The notes: generated by a model from the sequence alone, not told the origin. A stretch of DNA of 64,000 nt from an uncultured Mycoplasmatota bacterium (GCA_913062645.1 CAJXVW010000002.1:547950-611949); one strand, 5' to 3'; positions 37,407 to 46,086 are shown, numbered from the stretch's first letter. A program made the numbers and translations.

Positions 37407-39308
37407 ATGAAAAAACTGTTTTTGGCTTTATTTATTCCCGTAGCGGTTGTACTCGGGACCCCCGCGCTGGTCGCGACCCTGATGTACGACGGCACCGGCG
37501 ATGAACATCTACCAGTTCATCTGTACGGCGATGACGTCCCAGACGCCAAAACGATGCTGTTTGAAGAATTGGACACGTCCATCACGGAAGTTCAGGATGG
37601 CGTGACTGAAGATCTCATCTTCAACCTCCACGAAGACATCATCAATCGGGCGATCTATGATATGATCATCGAAGAAAATGAAGATTACGCACCAGGTGAG
37701 GACTGTCAGACCGACCGCGAGTGCTACATCGTCGCCGAAGCGACACAGGCCGAAGGCTACAACTTCAGCTTCCGTGTCGTCGGCATGTGGGTATCCTTCT
37801 ACGATGGCGACACGGCGACCGATCCCGGCCGTTTCGTGTTCAATGTCTTCTTGGAAGTCAACCTCAACGAAGGCATGACCTACAAGACCGTCGTCGAAGC
37901 GCATTTCCTGTTCGACGATGATCGCGACTACTACTATCTCGAGTTCGACAAGGTTCAAGTCGGCCGCCTGCCGCTGCCGAAATCGATCTTCGTGACGGCG
38001 ATCGGCGTCGTTCAGGATCAGCTTGGAGCAGATCTTGAAGGTCAGCTTGACGACCTGCCAATGGGCGAACTCGATCTCGACAACCTTTCCTACACCCTTG
38101 AGAAAGACGAGATTCTGGCTCAAATGGCCGAATCCTCAAGCGACAATGGCGAAGTCGATGCAGGCGCATTGCTCAGCCAAGAACTGCTGTCGATCATCTT
38201 CGACAACCAGTTGATTCAATTCGAACTGGTGGACGAAGAATTCACTTTGACAGCGGGTGTATCGCAGTTCCGCAGCGAAGATGTCGATGACATTCCCGCA
38301 TACCTCTATGATCTCCATGATCAGGAAGTCGTCGGTGGCGAAACCATCATCGGTGAATACAACCCCGAATTGTTCGATCCCGAAGCGTATCTGCAGGATC
38401 TGTTCACGGAGTACATCTTCAACAGCTCGCTCGTTGGTGGCGGATTCACGATTCGTGAAAAAACCTTCAACAAACTGATCTACAGCGGAGCCGAAGGATT
38501 CGCCGACATGCGCAGCATTCAGGAAATTCAGATTTCCGATACCGAAACCAAACAGATTGAATTCGGTCTCAAGGCGATCTGGTTCGAATTTGAAGCCGAT
38601 GACATCTACGTCAAGGCATTGTTCCGCATTGCCGGCATTGATTCCCTGCTCGTGATTCGCGCGGAAGAAGTTTCGACATCCGACACCGAGCTGCAGTTCG
38701 AGTTCCAGGAAATCACGTTCGGCAAAGACGAAGGCGAACTCTCCGGTGAATTCCTTGAAATCACCGACCTGGCCGTATTCAAGCAAGTCTTCGCCGACAT
38801 CGGCGATGTCGAATTCGGCGAATTCAACGAAGATGGCGACTTGATCATCAGTGCTGCCAAACTTTCTGCCCTGTTGCAGGATGGTTCGCAAGAAGGCGCG
38901 GTTGTCGTCGCAGGCATCAGCCTCGAACCGGACCAACTCGTCCTCGACGTACAAGCTGGCGACCCGACGCTGCAAGCAGCACTCACCAGTTTCCAAGGCG
39001 CACTTACCGGCGTTATTGAAAATCCGGCTCTCCTGACCGACCTCGGAACCGTGCTCGACACGACCGGTGGCGGCGCGGAACAAGCGGTATATGAAAGCAT
39101 GGTAGACCTTCAAACATCGCTTACCAGTCCGGAAGGAACCGTGGATCCCGAACAAGTCGAAGAACTGTTCACCAACTTCGAACAACTGGATCCGACTACT
39201 CAGGAAGAATTCCTCGATACCATCGTCGACCTCGTCGATCCGTCCGTATACTCCGATTTCGAAGCACTGTTCGGCGAACTCGGCGAAGAAGACATTCCGC
39301 AACAATAA
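37407..39308 (+). CDS. Unrecognised secreted or membrane-anchored acidic protein (envelope cluster 2, gene A)
   Basis: 633 residues. The N-terminus MKKLFLALFIPVAVVLGTPAL is a signal or signal anchor without a lipobox. The remainder is very acidic and extracytoplasmic. Two segments (about 65-205 and 335-455) share a strand-rich pattern (VVGMWVSFYDG and GLKAIWFEFEADD), so the core may be an internal duplication. One Cys pair (DCQTDREC) is present. Residues from about 500 to the end are helical and Gln/Thr/Glu-rich. The family is not known to me. It is closed by a terminator but lies upstream of three more envelope genes in the same direction. Confidence 0.7.
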   Translation: MKKLFLALFIPVAVVLGTPALVATLMYDGTGDEHLPVHLYGDDVPDAKTMLFEELDTSITEVQDGVTEDLIFNLHEDIINRAIYDMIIEENEDYAPGEDCQTDRECYIVAEATQAEGYNFSFRVVGMWVSFYDGDTATDPGRFVFNVFLEVNLNEGMTYKTVVEAHFLFDDDRDYYYLEFDKVQVGRLPLPKSIFVTAIGVVQDQLGADLEGQLDDLPMGELDLDNLSYTLEKDEILAQMAESSSDNGEVDAGALLSQELLSIIFDNQLIQFELVDEEFTLTAGVSQFRSEDVDDIPAYLYDLHDQEVVGGETIIGEYNPELFDPEAYLQDLFTEYIFNSSLVGGGFTIREKTFNKLIYSGAEGFADMRSIQEIQISDTETKQIEFGLKAIWFEFEADDIYVKALFRIAGIDSLLVIRAEEVSTSDTELQFEFQEITFGKDEGELSGEFLEITDLAVFKQVFADIGDVEFGEFNEDGDLIISAAKLSALLQDGSQEGAVVVAGISLEPDQLVLDVQAGDPTLQAALTSFQGALTGVIENPALLTDLGTVLDTTGGGAEQAVYESMVDLQTSLTSPEGTVDPEQVEELFTNFEQLDPTTQEEFLDTIVDLVDPSVYSDFEALFGELGEEDIPQQ

Positions 39309-39335
39309 GCCAAAATCATCAGCATACATCGTATC

Positions 39336-39367
39336 TGCCCATAACCCTATATGCCCATAACCCTATA
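39336..39367. repeat. Perfect 16-bp tandem duplication
   Basis: TGCCCATAACCCTATA occurs twice with no gap, just before the hairpin of the following terminator. Confidence 0.85.
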
Positions 39368-39370
39368 TAT

Positions 39371-39402
39371 AGAAAAACCCTTTTTCAACAAGGGTTTTTC
39401 TT
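39371..39402 (+). terminator. Terminator after cluster 2 gene A
   Basis: 12-bp stem AGAAAAACCCTT/AAGGGTTTTTCT (39371-39382, 39390-39401). Flanking ATCAGCA and TGCTGAT can form an outer stem around it. The next gene starts 27 bp later. Confidence 0.75.
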
Positions 39403-39428
39403 GCTGATACGGGAGAAAGGAGGATCGC

Positions 39429-41768
39429 ATGCTCGCCGCCATCATACCGGAAATCCGCTTCGGATTCAACTTTGACATCGTACTGGCACTGATATTCATA
39501 TCGTACATCGTATATGGATATTTTTCGGGTGGCCACAAGCAGATCCGCCTGTCGATCAATCTGATTCTCCCGTTCGTCATCATCTACTACATGGGATCGG
39601 CGATCACCAAGTACTTGTATTTGCCGCTGTCCCGGACGTTCTTCTTTGAAATGGTTGACGAGTATCTAGATTTCAGCAAAAACACCGTCACGATGGTGTT
39701 TGCCTATCTGGTTACCTATTTCCTGCTGTTCTTCGGGATCTTCATTCTGTCGATCTATGCCCGGCGGTATCTTCTCAATGAAAACATGCGCGCCAAACTG
39801 GGCAAGAAGAACAACTATCTGGGCGCCGCCTTCTCACTGCTCAACGGCTACGTGCTGGTGTATTTCATCATCCTCCCGGCATTCAGTCTCAATCTCGTTA
39901 GCACCAATGCCCATCTGACGAACTTCGTGCTTGAGCACCCGCCGCCGTTTTCGCGGATCGCGCGGACAGCCGAGAAGGCCGTACCGATCAAGGGACTCGC
40001 CGACAAGGCGAATGATTTCCAACAACTGCTGAGTGCCGAAGGCATCGAACAATACTACAACGACGCCATTTACGAGTATCAGGCGTATTACGTCGGTGAC
40101 AGCGATTCACAGGAATCGGTGTTCATGAGCGACGTCTATCCACAGCTCACCGACGACGCCAGAACGATCCTTGATGACGCTTATTTCGAGGCGTTCGGCA
40201 GTGTCCTGAGTGCGAACAACTTCTATGGCGTATCCTACATTCTTGTTCAACAGGACGATGAGGAGACCTTCCTCTACGAACAACTTCTGGAAGAGGAAAA
40301 TGCCTTCAATGCGACCTATGCCGCCAATCAGGAACTCGTCGCCGAATACGAAGACGAGCTGGCGCAATATGAAATCGACCTGGAGAACTATGAGTATCAA
40401 CTGGCGTACGATGCCTACGAAGAGGATCTCGAGGACTATCTCGACAATCTGGAGACGTATCTCACCAACAAGGTCGGGGCGCTCATCGCCGGTACTGACT
40501 TCACCGATTCGTTTACAGAGGACCGCCCCGAACTGGATGTTCGGGAGCCGGCCAATTACGAACCCGTCGATACCACGACACCACCCGTCGATCCCGCAGA
40601 CAGCGTGAGTGCGGCGATCCAAGCCGCGATGGATTACGTCGAACAATACGAAGACAAACAAGACATCCGCGGCGACTTGTCCACACTGGGTACCGATTTT
40701 GAAGATCACCGCGGGTTATTGACGTGGTACATCGAAGGGTTGGCGGAAGGCCAGAATCTCGATCCCGGACAAGCCGACATCTCATCGGTGATCGTCAGTT
40801 TCAAGACCAGTTACACCGACATCATGGCCGGCGTCAACGACGCCGAACTGGAGGACAAACTGTATCTCGCGATGATGTCGATTCAAAGTTACGACGTTTT
40901 CTCCTTGTGGCTGCAGTGTACGCGCGATCACATCGATACGTTGCCGCTTGATGACATTCCCCTTCCATCCAGCCGTTGTCCGGCCTTTGATACGAGTGAG
41001 GTCACCGATTACGACTTTGCCGATGATGCCATCGACATCATCACCACATTGTTCGAAGGGGAAAGCGTGTCATGGATCATCACGCAATTCAAGTACGACT
41101 ATGAAGCCGGCCTTTTTGAAGAGCCGTTCGCTGATTTCGAAGAGGTGCAGTCCGTTCTCGAAAGCACCAAGGAACTGGTGGATGAATACGATCTGTATTA
41201 CAAGGACATTGCCAACAGTATCGAAGGCAACATCTCAATGCTGATCAAAATCGGTATTTCGGTCATGAAGTACAATTTTGATGTGTACGAGTTATTGGAG
41301 AACACGCCGCTCATTGCGGCCGCCTTCAATGATTTGGCACGGTTTTGCGGAAATCCTGATCCCGTCAGCGGATACGACGTTGAGATCTGCACCGCGTCGG
41401 GGGCCAGTGGCGGCTTGTTCGGCGAATGGATGAACATGCGGTATCTGGCCAGTGAAATTTACTTCAAGGCGTATTTCATGGTGGACGACAACAACGAGCG
41501 CAAGCACTACGATACGGACGAAATGCGCGTGTTCCTCGATTCCGTTCATCAGGCGGTTGAAGACAACGTCATCAGCGCCGAAGTGGTGACGATCATGGGC
41601 GATCAGTTCGCGTTCAACGTGATCGACGAATCGAACGGTATGACGCTGTTGGAACAGATGTATCAGGAAGGTTACATCACCATTGAGGCGATGCGTGTCC
41701 TCGGTGATGACGATTACGAACTGTTCAGCGAAGACTTCCGGGCCCGTGTCCGCAGTCTGATTCGCTGA
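39429..41768 (+). CDS. CvpA-like membrane protein with large C-terminal extension (cluster 2, gene B)
   Basis: 779 residues. Residues 1-160 have four membrane helices arranged like the CvpA family (colicin V production protein), including ISYIVYGYFSGGHKQIRLSI and the fourth segment at about 135-160. The remaining 620 residues are hydrophilic and acidic, with a Tyr/Glu/Asp-rich coiled coil (about 300-350). Two close Cys pairs (QCTRD/SRCPA, RFCGN/EICTA) suggest an extracytoplasmic location. CvpA proteins are normally 160-220 residues, so the extension is unusual. The ATG follows GAAAGGAGGATCGC. CvpA likeness is by topology and is tentative. Confidence 0.6.
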   Translation: MLAAIIPEIRFGFNFDIVLALIFISYIVYGYFSGGHKQIRLSINLILPFVIIYYMGSAITKYLYLPLSRTFFFEMVDEYLDFSKNTVTMVFAYLVTYFLLFFGIFILSIYARRYLLNENMRAKLGKKNNYLGAAFSLLNGYVLVYFIILPAFSLNLVSTNAHLTNFVLEHPPPFSRIARTAEKAVPIKGLADKANDFQQLLSAEGIEQYYNDAIYEYQAYYVGDSDSQESVFMSDVYPQLTDDARTILDDAYFEAFGSVLSANNFYGVSYILVQQDDEETFLYEQLLEEENAFNATYAANQELVAEYEDELAQYEIDLENYEYQLAYDAYEEDLEDYLDNLETYLTNKVGALIAGTDFTDSFTEDRPELDVREPANYEPVDTTTPPVDPADSVSAAIQAAMDYVEQYEDKQDIRGDLSTLGTDFEDHRGLLTWYIEGLAEGQNLDPGQADISSVIVSFKTSYTDIMAGVNDAELEDKLYLAMMSIQSYDVFSLWLQCTRDHIDTLPLDDIPLPSSRCPAFDTSEVTDYDFADDAIDIITTLFEGESVSWIITQFKYDYEAGLFEEPFADFEEVQSVLESTKELVDEYDLYYKDIANSIEGNISMLIKIGISVMKYNFDVYELLENTPLIAAAFNDLARFCGNPDPVSGYDVEICTASGASGGLFGEWMNMRYLASEIYFKAYFMVDDNNERKHYDTDEMRVFLDSVHQAVEDNVISAEVVTIMGDQFAFNVIDESNGMTLLEQMYQEGYITIEAMRVLGDDDYELFSEDFRARVRSLIR

Positions 41769-41801
41769 TTCTACGCACATTCTCGTGAAAGGAGGGATTC
41801 G

Positions 41802-42827
41802 ATGAAGCCAAGTGAAGAGTTGATGTTGCTGCTCGAACTCAACGGGTTCGACATCACCAAGTTCAAACTGAAAAAACAGCTCGAGTATGAACAATCGGGC
41901 AATTTAAGCTTGTACAAGGACAAGAAGTATGCCGATCTGATCGTCAACCATTACACGTTCGTCGATGACGGCGAATATCTGCGTCGCAATCCCCTCACCT
42001 ATCGCGAAGAATGGGGTCCGGACATCACCTCGATCGATCAGTTCTACGTCACCCACCCCGATTTGGAGGGTGACGTGACACTGGGTGAATTTCTGCGCAT
42101 GGACCAGTTCGACGACGTCCACCGGGAAAGCATTCTGTACGACATTCTCGATGGATGGGTGGAGGAATACCGGGAGGCATCGATCACGCAGATGGAAAAT
42201 CTCCGACAAATGATCAAACTGCTTCCCAAGAAGAGTCGCAAATACAAGAAACCAAGCAAGATTCTATTGTTGTTCAGTTTGTTGTTCGCGTTGTTTGGCG
42301 CATTCCTCTACAGCAGTCCGGACACGCTGGCAATTCCCGTGTTCGCATTTCTGGAGATCCTCGTCAGCCGCTACGTAGAATACCTTTATGACGTGCCGTG
42401 GTACAGTTTCTTCGGCAACGTCGCAATCTTCCTGTTCGTACTCTATGCGGTCGCCAATATCTTCTTCAGCCGATACATCAAGGATATCCGCGGCGAGAAG
42501 AACAAGCGCGCCGACAAGACCTTCGACAAATGGGAACGGGACATGCAGAACGAACGGCTAGGGCAGGCCGGTATTCTCGAAGATTACGTCGACCGGGTCA
42601 TCAAAAAGCCGAAAAAATCCGAGTTGGACATCCACTCGCTGACATCCCCGCGGATACTGATGGATAAGCTGAAGGCTTACGTCATGATGGTCGAACGCAA
42701 ATACGACATCATGACCAAGTACTACAAGACCTTCATCCGTTCCCTGCGCTGGCTGTATGTGATTGCCTTTCTCACCTATGTCGTTTTCCTGGCGACAGGA
42801 TTCGCCATGATGAGGGGGTGGATCTGA
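41802..42827 (+). CDS. Unrecognised membrane protein (cluster 2, gene C)
   Basis: 341 residues. A soluble N-terminal half (1-145), then three or four membrane segments: about 150-168, 175-195, 203-226, and a final one at 315-337. A basic, charged loop of about 85 residues lies before the last segment. The first half has FDITKFKLKKQLEYEQSGNL and several aromatic-acidic stretches. AAAGGAGGGATTCG precedes the ATG. It overlaps gene D (TGATG), so the two are coupled. No family is recognised. Confidence 0.65.
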   Translation: MKPSEELMLLLELNGFDITKFKLKKQLEYEQSGNLSLYKDKKYADLIVNHYTFVDDGEYLRRNPLTYREEWGPDITSIDQFYVTHPDLEGDVTLGEFLRMDQFDDVHRESILYDILDGWVEEYREASITQMENLRQMIKLLPKKSRKYKKPSKILLLFSLLFALFGAFLYSSPDTLAIPVFAFLEILVSRYVEYLYDVPWYSFFGNVAIFLFVLYAVANIFFSRYIKDIRGEKNKRADKTFDKWERDMQNERLGQAGILEDYVDRVIKKPKKSELDIHSLTSPRILMDKLKAYVMMVERKYDIMTKYYKTFIRSLRWLYVIAFLTYVVFLATGFAMMRGWI

Positions 42828-43864
42828 TGTTCAAGAAGAAGAAAAAACAACAACCCAAACCGAAGAAAACAAAACTCGAAGACATGTACGACGTCACGTC
42901 GTCGGATGTTGCCGAGGCACTCGCGCGTCATGACGACATCGATGTGACGACCAGCGAGGAAGAACCTGCGCCAAAGCATGAAACCCCCATCGAACGACCG
43001 ATCGAGCCCGCCACCTCAGAAGACATTGAAATCGCTGAATCTGGCGATCCTGAAATCATGGAAGTTTCTGAATCCGAGGATTCTGAAGTCTTGGAAGAAG
43101 TGGTAGAAACCGAAGCGGAACAACCCGTCGTGGACGAAGACGATGAAGAAGATGAGTTGGATCAGACCGTAACGTTGGAGCCCGATGACGAAGACATCAC
43201 CGAACCTGAGGACCGCGCCGAAACGGAAGAGGACACCCCCGAATCGTCGATTCCCATACCCATGGAAGATCCGTCTCCACCACAAGTCGAACCCCTTCCC
43301 GCCGACACGACCGAGGAAGAACCTTCGGATCATTACATCTGGGCCACCAGCGAAGAATGGGAGGAGCAACAAGCCAAACGGAAGTCGAAACGTACGAAAC
43401 GTCGTTCCCGCAAGGAAGACAACTCTACTGCAACGCCAGAACCACAGAAAGTCGCGGCGCCGGAGGTCATGTTCCCTGTGGTCGAAGATGACGAAGAAGA
43501 GCGGGACAAGGTCGACCTAAACTCGTTCTTCGATGCCAGCCGCAACAAGTCCCGCAAGCTGAAGCGCAAGGATAAGAAACGCCTCAGCAAGAAGGAACAG
43601 CGTCGTCGCAAGAAACGCAAAGACAAGAAACGCACTGCCGATGACATCAAGGACAAGAACGTTTTCAAATTCCGCAAGAAGAAATACGCCAAAGTGGAGG
43701 ATTTTATCGCCTATCTCAACGATCACTATCTGGACATCGACGAAGTTGCCCAGTTGATCCTTGATGATGAGAATTTCTTCGGTTGGATCAGCAAGAAAAG
43801 CGGCATGTTCAACCAGAGCCTTGATGCGTTCCGCACAATCAAGAGCAAAATCGAAGACGAGTGA
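42827..43864 (+). CDS. Unrecognised charge-segregated cytoplasmic protein (cluster 2, gene D)
   Basis: 345 residues in four blocks: a Lys-rich head (FKKKKKQQPKPKK), a long Glu/Asp/Pro-rich disordered stretch (about 25-170), a Lys/Arg-rich stretch (about 185-285), and a small folded C-terminal domain (about 290-345: KVEDFIAYLNDHYLDIDEVAQ). No signal or membrane segment. ATG 42827 follows GAGGGGGTG; GTG 42818 is in frame but lies on that site. The head and basic block could contact acidic lipid or RNA, and the acidic block could tether it to gene C; this is inference. Confidence 0.65.
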   Translation: MFKKKKKQQPKPKKTKLEDMYDVTSSDVAEALARHDDIDVTTSEEEPAPKHETPIERPIEPATSEDIEIAESGDPEIMEVSESEDSEVLEEVVETEAEQPVVDEDDEEDELDQTVTLEPDDEDITEPEDRAETEEDTPESSIPIPMEDPSPPQVEPLPADTTEEEPSDHYIWATSEEWEEQQAKRKSKRTKRRSRKEDNSTATPEPQKVAAPEVMFPVVEDDEEERDKVDLNSFFDASRNKSRKLKRKDKKRLSKKEQRRRKKRKDKKRTADDIKDKNVFKFRKKKYAKVEDFIAYLNDHYLDIDEVAQLILDDENFFGWISKKSGMFNQSLDAFRTIKSKIEDE

Positions 43865-43880
43865 TGATTACGATTTCATC

Positions 43881-43909
43881 TTGTCGAATAATGTGTTATG
43901 ATGTACAAT
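43881..43909 (+). promoter_or_regulatory. Promoter of the leader ORF and glnS
   Basis: TTGTCG (43881-43886), 17-bp spacer, TACAAT (43904-43909): a good sigma-A match. Predicted start near 43916, 20 bp before the leader ORF. Confidence 0.7.
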
Positions 43910-43935
43910 AGCAAGCAACAAGGCAGGTGATAACG

Positions 43936-44010
43936 ATGGAAATCCAGCAACCCACCCAATCAGAAGATCATCAACCATTCCGTCCATCACGTGAGAATTT
44001 GAAAGGGTGA
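43936..44010 (+). CDS. 24-codon ORF upstream of glnS, possible leader peptide
   Basis: ATG behind AGGCAGGTGATAACG, encoding a 24-residue peptide (MEIQQPTQSEDHQPFRPSRE, then NLKG) with four Gln codons, ending 5 bp before the glnS ATG in another frame. A real ribosome binding site and promoter make translation likely. Gln codons before the glutaminyl-tRNA synthetase gene suggest a sensing role, but no alternative terminator hairpin is obvious between it and glnS. Confidence 0.5.
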   Translation: MEIQQPTQSEDHQPFRPSRENLKG

Positions 44011-44015
44011 ACACC

Positions 44016-45662
44016 ATGGAAGTCAATCATTTCATCAACACCATCATCGAAGAGGACATTCGCAGCGGCAAACACAAACGGGCCATCACCCGTTTCCCGC
44101 CGGAACCGAACGGCCTGCTTCATCTAGGCCATGCCCGCGCCATCATCACCAACTACACGATGGCCAAACTGCATGGCGGGTATTTCAATCTGCGCTTTGA
44201 CGACACGAATCCGGTGAAAGAAGAGATTGAGTTCGTCGAAGGCATCAAGAACGACATCGCCTGGCTGGGCTGTCATTGGGAGAATCTCTTGTTCGCCAGC
44301 GACTATTTCGAAGAAATGTATCAGCGCGCCTTGCTGTTGATCAAGAAAGGGGACGCCTTTGTCTGCGATCTGAGTGCGGAAGAAATCCGTGAATACCGCG
44401 GCGATTTCACCACGCCGGGCAAGGAGAGTCCTTATCGCAACCGTTCCATCGAAGAAAACCTGGCCTTGTTCATCGGCATGAAAGACGGTCTGTACGATGA
44501 CGGCAGCCGGGTACTCCGAGCCAAAATCGACATGGCCAGCCCCAATCTGAACATGCGCGATCCGGTCATCTACCGCATCCAGCGTGCCCATCACCACAAT
44601 ACCGGAGACGATTGGTGCATCTATCCGATGTACGATTACGCGCATCCGATCGAAGATGCCATCGAAGGCATCACGCACAGTCTGTGCAGCCTCGAGTTCG
44701 AAGATCATCGTCCACTCTATGACTGGGTCGTGGAACATTGTGAAATGGAGAAGGTACCACGTCAGATCGAGTTTGGGAAACTCTACATCGCTCGTGCTGT
44801 CACCGGGAAACGCTACATCAAGAAACTTGTGGAAGACGGCCATGTGATGGGCTGGGACGATCCCAGACTGATCACATTGTCCGGCCTTCGTCGACGCGGT
44901 GTTCCGCCGATGGCGATTCACGATTTCATCCATGCGCTCGGACTTCCGAAAAGTCAAGGCGAGACCGAACTGGACATGCTATGGCAGTTCGTACGCAGTC
45001 ATCTCAGCATCGAAGCACCGCGTACCTTCGCCGTAATCAATCCTTTGAAACTCGTCATCGACAACTATCCCGATGATGTGGTCGAGTACATGGACATTGA
45101 AAACAACCGGGACAATCCGGAACTCGGGTCACGCAAGATTCCATTCAGCAAGACCGTCTACATTGAACGAGACGATTTCATTGAAGAGAAACCAAACAAG
45201 AAATGGCGTCGTCTCGCGCTCGGTATCGAAGTTCGCCTCATGTATGGGTACTTCGTCACGGCGCAAAGCGTCGTCAAGGACGAGGATGGCAACATCATCG
45301 AAGTCCATTGTACCTACGACCCGGCAACCCGGAGCGGCAGCGGCTTCAACGACCGCAAGCCCAATGGCAACATCCACTGGGTCGACGGAACGCGCAACAA
45401 GAAAGCCGAGATCCGCCTGTTCGATGAACTGGTACTCGATTTCGAGGATAAGGATGTACCGTTTGCGGACAAGTTGAATCCGGATTCGCTCATTGTCAAA
45501 CACGGGCTTGTGGAAGAACAAATGAATCCACAGCCGGGAGATGCCTTCCAGTTCACGCGCGACGGGTATTATGTCGTCGACAAGGATTCGACCGACGAAC
45601 ATCTGGTGTTCAACCGCGTCGTCGGTTTAAAATCAAGCTACAAACCGAAACAGGCGAAATAA
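44016..45662 (+). CDS. glnS: Glutaminyl-tRNA synthetase
   Basis: Charges tRNA-Gln directly with glutamine. 548 residues. The class I HIGH motif is HLGH in RFPPEPNGLLHLGHARA. GlnRS-specific blocks are ASPNLNMRDPVIYRI, HHHNTGDDWCIYPMYDYAHP and ITHSLCSLEFEDHRPLYDW, then the C-terminal beta-barrel domains. The KMSKS loop, VMSKR in typical GlnRS, reads VTGKR here. ATG 44016 follows AAAGGGTG; GTG 44007 is also in frame. Many Bacillota lack GlnRS and use GatCAB instead, so its presence is informative. No T-box is visible upstream. Confidence 0.93.
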   Translation: MEVNHFINTIIEEDIRSGKHKRAITRFPPEPNGLLHLGHARAIITNYTMAKLHGGYFNLRFDDTNPVKEEIEFVEGIKNDIAWLGCHWENLLFASDYFEEMYQRALLLIKKGDAFVCDLSAEEIREYRGDFTTPGKESPYRNRSIEENLALFIGMKDGLYDDGSRVLRAKIDMASPNLNMRDPVIYRIQRAHHHNTGDDWCIYPMYDYAHPIEDAIEGITHSLCSLEFEDHRPLYDWVVEHCEMEKVPRQIEFGKLYIARAVTGKRYIKKLVEDGHVMGWDDPRLITLSGLRRRGVPPMAIHDFIHALGLPKSQGETELDMLWQFVRSHLSIEAPRTFAVINPLKLVIDNYPDDVVEYMDIENNRDNPELGSRKIPFSKTVYIERDDFIEEKPNKKWRRLALGIEVRLMYGYFVTAQSVVKDEDGNIIEVHCTYDPATRSGSGFNDRKPNGNIHWVDGTRNKKAEIRLFDELVLDFEDKDVPFADKLNPDSLIVKHGLVEEQMNPQPGDAFQFTRDGYYVVDKDSTDEHLVFNRVVGLKSSYKPKQAK

Positions 45663-45684
45663 TTAGCCTTTTCGTTTCTTTTGC

Positions 45685-45712
45685 TTGCATTTATTTCGAA
45701 ATGTAGTATTAT
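45685..45712 (+). promoter_or_regulatory. Promoter of the cold-shock gene
   Basis: TTGCAT (45685-45690), 16-bp spacer, TATTAT (45707-45712). It predicts a 5' leader of about 100 nt before the coding start. Confidence 0.6.
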
Positions 45713-45754
45713 GTAATAGACGCAATACGAATAATTATTAGCAAAGATAACAAC

Positions 45755-45816
45755 GTGTTACCTTTCGATAATAAGCAATTTGTATCAAGTCAACACCATC
45801 GCAAAGGAGGTAACAC
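45755..45816 (+). promoter_or_regulatory. Leader hairpin that masks the cold-shock ribosome binding site
   Basis: GTGTTACCT (45755-45763) is exactly complementary to AGGTAACAC (45808-45816), which includes the 3' part of the AAAGGAGG site just before the ATG at 45818. A shifted pairing CCTTT with AAAGG also blocks the site. A candidate temperature-responsive RNA switch. Confidence 0.6.
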
Positions 45817-45817
45817 G

Positions 45818-46015
45818 ATGACTGGTAAAGTAAAATGGTTCAACTCGGAAAAAGGCTATGGTTTCATCACTACTGATGAAGGCGAAGATCTGTTCGTCCA
45901 CTACAGCCAAATCCAAAAAGACGGTTTCAAAACGCTTGATGAAGGCGAAGAAGTCGAATTCGACGTAGTCGAAGGCAACAAAGGCCCGCAAGCAGCGAAC
46001 GTCACAAGCCTGTAA
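45818..46015 (+). CDS. CspA-family cold-shock protein
   Basis: 65-residue single cold-shock domain that binds single-stranded RNA and DNA as a chaperone. It has RNP1 KGYGFI and RNP2 LFVHYS in the standard context [16 protein letters not shown]. The ATG follows AAAGGAGGTAACACG, one of the strongest ribosome binding sites in the window. It is preceded by a long leader and followed by a terminator, so it is a single-gene unit. Confidence 0.96.
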   Translation: MTGKVKWFNSEKGYGFITTDEGEDLFVHYSQIQKDGFKTLDEGEEVEFDVVEGNKGPQAANVTSL

Positions 46016-46025
46016 GTTTCAAAGA

Positions 46026-46047
46026 AAAAGCCGGAAACGGCTTTTTT
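46026..46047 (+). terminator. Terminator of the cold-shock gene
   Basis: AAAAGCCG, GAAA tetraloop, CGGCTTTT, then more T. Confidence 0.9.
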
Positions 46048-46086
46048 TATTGTGTTATGGGAGTATAATGATAGTGAGGTGATGAC

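Noticed and set aside
43910..44015. Possible T-box leader before glnS
   Set aside because: The leader is too short and has no T-box core or antiterminator/terminator pair.
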